From Algoriphagus sp. AGSA1 (lineage in GTDB: Bacteria > Bacteroidota > Bacteroidia > Cytophagales > Cyclobacteriaceae): a stretch of DNA of 64,000 nucleotides. The stretch lies in NCBI RefSeq assembly GCF_021390545.1, contig NZ_JAJUWR010000029.1, positions 27,227 through 91,226 of the forward strand, written 5' to 3'. Numbering within the stretch: position 1 is the stretch's first letter; each line of letters starts with the position of its first letter. Positions 62,002 through 64,000 of the stretch are shown piece by piece. Under the pieces are notes generated by a model. That model had not been told where the DNA came from, did not search any database, and saw nothing but the letters and a program-made list of their open reading frames with translations. Made by a program: the position numbers and the translations under genes.

Positions 62002-63874
62002 GTGTGCCCAGCATGGGCATCTGGTATCGAAGATACCAAATTATTCCAGAGGGTGGAAGTCCCTTATGTGCGGGGGTAACGCCCTGAAGCATTAGCAAGT
62101 CGCAAGGTGGTTTGTCGTGAGACATGCACTGAAGGAAGCGAGCCTGCAAACCCCGGTTCCAACGAACAGGAACTGGATACGGAGGCCAGTAAGGTCGGAT
62201 GAGGTAGCACAGCATACTGACGTCCAAAGGTTGGGGAACCAACATGCACCTTGCTGGTAGATCCAGTGGATATTGGGGGAAGGAATATGCCCTTACCTGG
62301 GGAGATCTCTGGATGTCGAGAACATCCAAGAGAAGTCAGCCGAAGTCATAGTAGCTGGAGAAACGAGCAGGGACTGCTAAAACCATATCCCTGACGGCCT
62401 CACAAACCAGTGAAGGACTGAACGCTGGATTACGTCCAAATTCGATGGGGAGTACCGTATCGGTGCAGCCTCATCTTAAGCGGACAGGGTTAATAATGTA
62501 ATTATGATAGAAAAAGTACTCAACCGTAAGAACCTCTACAAAGCCTACCGACAGGTGGTGCGGAACAAGGGTTCGGCAGGGGTGGACGGCATGAAGGTCA
62601 CCGAACTGCTCTCCTACCTGGAAAGCCACAGGGACGATATTGCCACCTCCATCCTGAACCACACGTATGTACCCAAACCTATCAAAGGGGTCGAAATACC
62701 CAAGAGTAACGGAAAGACGAGATTACTTGGAGTCCCAACAGTAGTAGACAGATGGTTACAACAAGCGGTAAGCCAAGTGCTGATGACCAAATACGAACTC
62801 ACGTTCGAGGAACACAGTTACGGCTTCCGCCCAGAGAAGAACATCCATAAGGCAGTGACACAAGCCCTGGAAAACATCAATGATGGCTATCAGGATATAG
62901 TGGATATCGACCTCAAGGGGTTCTTTGACGAGGTTGACCACTCTATTCTCCTGCAATTCATCTATCAGCGGGTAAAATGCCCAACAACCCTGCGGCTTAT
63001 CCGAAAATGGCTACGTGCGCCGATCCAGATTGACGGAGAACTGCACAAACGTAGAAAAGGCGTTCCGCAGGGCTCCCCGATCAGCCCCTTACTGAGCAAT
63101 ATCCTACTGGATGTTCTGGATAAGGAACTGGACAGGAGAAACCTAAGATACGTCCGCTATGCTGATGACTTCAGCATCTACACCAAGTCAAAAAGAGAAG
63201 CCAGAAAAGTGGGAAATGAGATATACCTCTTTCTAAGGGACAAACTCAGATTGCCCATCAACAGGGAGAAAAGTGGCATCCGAAGACCTTCCAATTTTGA
63301 GTTGTTGGGACATGCTTTTGTCCCGACCTATCAGAAAGGAGTCAAGGGAAAATACCAGCTGGTGGTGAAACAGAACAGCTGGGATTCCCTCAAACGAAAG
63401 CTCAAGCAGATTTCCAAGAAAACCAGACCATACAGTCTTGAGGAAAGGTTGAAAAAGCTTGCAGAAGTCTGGCGGGGATGGGTAAACAATTACCGCCTTG
63501 CGAGTATCACCGCAAAGCTGAAATCACTCGATGAATGGCTGCGAAACCGACTTCGCTACTGTATCTGGTCCGCCGCGGCGGAGAAGAAGCCCGAGCGGAA
63601 ACGTAAAAACCTCATCAGATTGGGAGTTGACCAAGACCATGCTTACGCATGGAGCAGAACCAGAAAAGGAGGATGGGCGGTAGCCCAGAGCCCGATTTTG
63701 ATAACCACCATTACTTTGTCTCGCCTGAGAAGAAAAGGATACGAATCGATGCTTGCCTATTACCTCAAAACACAACCTACAATCCAGTGAACCGCCGTAT
63801 ACGAGACCCGTACGTACGGTGGTGTGAGAGGCGCACCTCGCTAACTTAAAGGTTGGCGAGGCCGTCTACTCGAT
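62002..63874 (+). mobile_element. complete group II intron
   Basis: It starts GTGTG and ends most likely in CGAT, with the bulged A at 63868 seven nt from the end. Domain V at 63791-63823 is ACCGCCGTA..TACGGTGGT with a CGC triad, as in class C introns. Domain VI is the CCTCGC/GCGAGG hairpin after it. The reverse transcriptase lies in the domain IV position. The 3' end may be a few bases further; that is not settled. Confidence 0.85.
62504..63790 (+). CDS. ltrA: group II intron reverse transcriptase/maturase
   Basis: A 428-aa protein. RT motifs include GVPQGSPISPLLSNILLD and the active site YADD at 219-222. The maturase (X) part holds WRGWVNNYRLASITAKLKSL and ends in SRTRKGGWAVAQSPI and LRRKGYESML. 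No HNH endonuclease domain follows, as in class C proteins. It splices the intron and drives its mobility. Confidence 0.93.
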   Translation: MIEKVLNRKNLYKAYRQVVRNKGSAGVDGMKVTELLSYLESHRDDIATSILNHTYVPKPIKGVEIPKSNGKTRLLGVPTVVDRWLQQAVSQVLMTKYELTFEEHSYGFRPEKNIHKAVTQALENINDGYQDIVDIDLKGFFDEVDHSILLQFIYQRVKCPTTLRLIRKWLRAPIQIDGELHKRRKGVPQGSPISPLLSNILLDVLDKELDRRNLRYVRYADDFSIYTKSKREARKVGNEIYLFLRDKLRLPINREKSGIRRPSNFELLGHAFVPTYQKGVKGKYQLVVKQNSWDSLKRKLKQISKKTRPYSLEERLKKLAEVWRGWVNNYRLASITAKLKSLDEWLRNRLRYCIWSAAAEKKPERKRKNLIRLGVDQDHAYAWSRTRKGGWAVAQSPILITTITLSRLRRKGYESMLAYYLKTQPTIQ

Positions 63875-64000
63875 TGCACTAAACCTGCGGTAGTTTCAAG
63901 AGCAGCCAGAAAGAGGTAACTTTTTAGATCATTTATTAACTCTTATCAATCATGAAAAAAAAAGGAAAACCTCATCCAGACTGCCTGTTCTAATGTAGCA
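63875..64000. other. 3' exon and window end
   Basis: The intron's 3' exon begins TGCACTAAACC. An ATG at 63954 (MKKKGKPHPDCLF) meets a stop after 13 codons; I do not call it. Nothing else is visible to the window end. Confidence 0.4.

Noticed and set aside
63954..63995. Possible gene start MKKKGKP at the right edge
   Set aside because: Stops after 13 codons; a lysine run is not evidence of a gene.
47600..64000. Chromosomal integron
   Set aside because: No integrase gene and gene 3' ends other than the two sites described show no clear attC pair; left as a hypothesis in the findings only.
1..64000. CRISPR array, rRNA or tRNA genes
   Set aside because: No regularly spaced repeats and no cloverleaf or rRNA sequence was recognised on reading.

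Overview
The window reads as chromosome of a Bacteroidota bacterium, most likely order Cytophagales (Cyclobacteriaceae-like; inference). The grounds are a type IX secretion (Por) C-terminal domain, an alternative-family LptE, short MenE, DUF2141, DUF1573, DUF3822 and LVIVD proteins, an AddAB-type RecB-family pair with an Fe-S nuclease, and A/T-rich leaders without strong Shine-Dalgarno sites. I see no rRNA, tRNA or CRISPR array.

0-47.5 kb is mostly vertical-looking chromosome. It opens with the tail of an S24-type regulator, a membrane-anchored TIR protein and an unknown partner. Next come menE/menB (menaquinone), a DJ-1-like protein, an alpha/beta hydrolase, a VOC protein and a GH67 alpha-glucuronidase. 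A helicase-nuclease pair (addA/addB type) at 9.6-15.7 kb is followed by secreted proteins, including a PQQ-type sugar dehydrogenase fused to PKD, cytochrome c and a C-terminal carbohydrate-binding-like region. A DbpA-like helicase and small enzymes lead to groES-groEL, which has a textbook sigma-54 (-24/-12) promoter. A compact minus-strand operon then holds miaB, a sigma-54 activator, lptE, a TPR-like protein and secG. After it come dinB-pabB, yceI, a gamma carbonic anhydrase, pyrE, two NUDIX hydrolases, coaD, DUF3822, a RecD-like helicase and a DUF1573 protein.

An AT-rich 2.7-kb insert (34.2-36.9 kb) sits between miaB and dinB. It carries a secreted M43 metalloprotease gene interrupted by one in-frame TAA and a lipoprotein gene. 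It is bounded on the miaB side by a second copy of the dinB 3' end, 176 nt of which are identical to the intact gene.

47.6-64 kb is an accessory region of lower GC: metallophosphoesterase, RibD/DHFR-like reductase, helix-hairpin-helix protein, ABC-F ATPase, Fic protein, two SDR/AraC pairs, OsmC, a further AraC, HxlR and an aldo/keto reductase. It contains a full group II intron with its reverse transcriptase (62.0-63.9 kb) and three relics of the same family. Two of the intron 5' ends lie 3-5 nt downstream of a long stem-loop.

A 149/150-bp palindromic element occurs at 39.54 and 59.59 kb. Each copy is flanked by its own perfect 9-10-bp direct repeat, so it looks like a mobile, non-autonomous (MITE-like) element. 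This and the intron relics are the least explained structures here.
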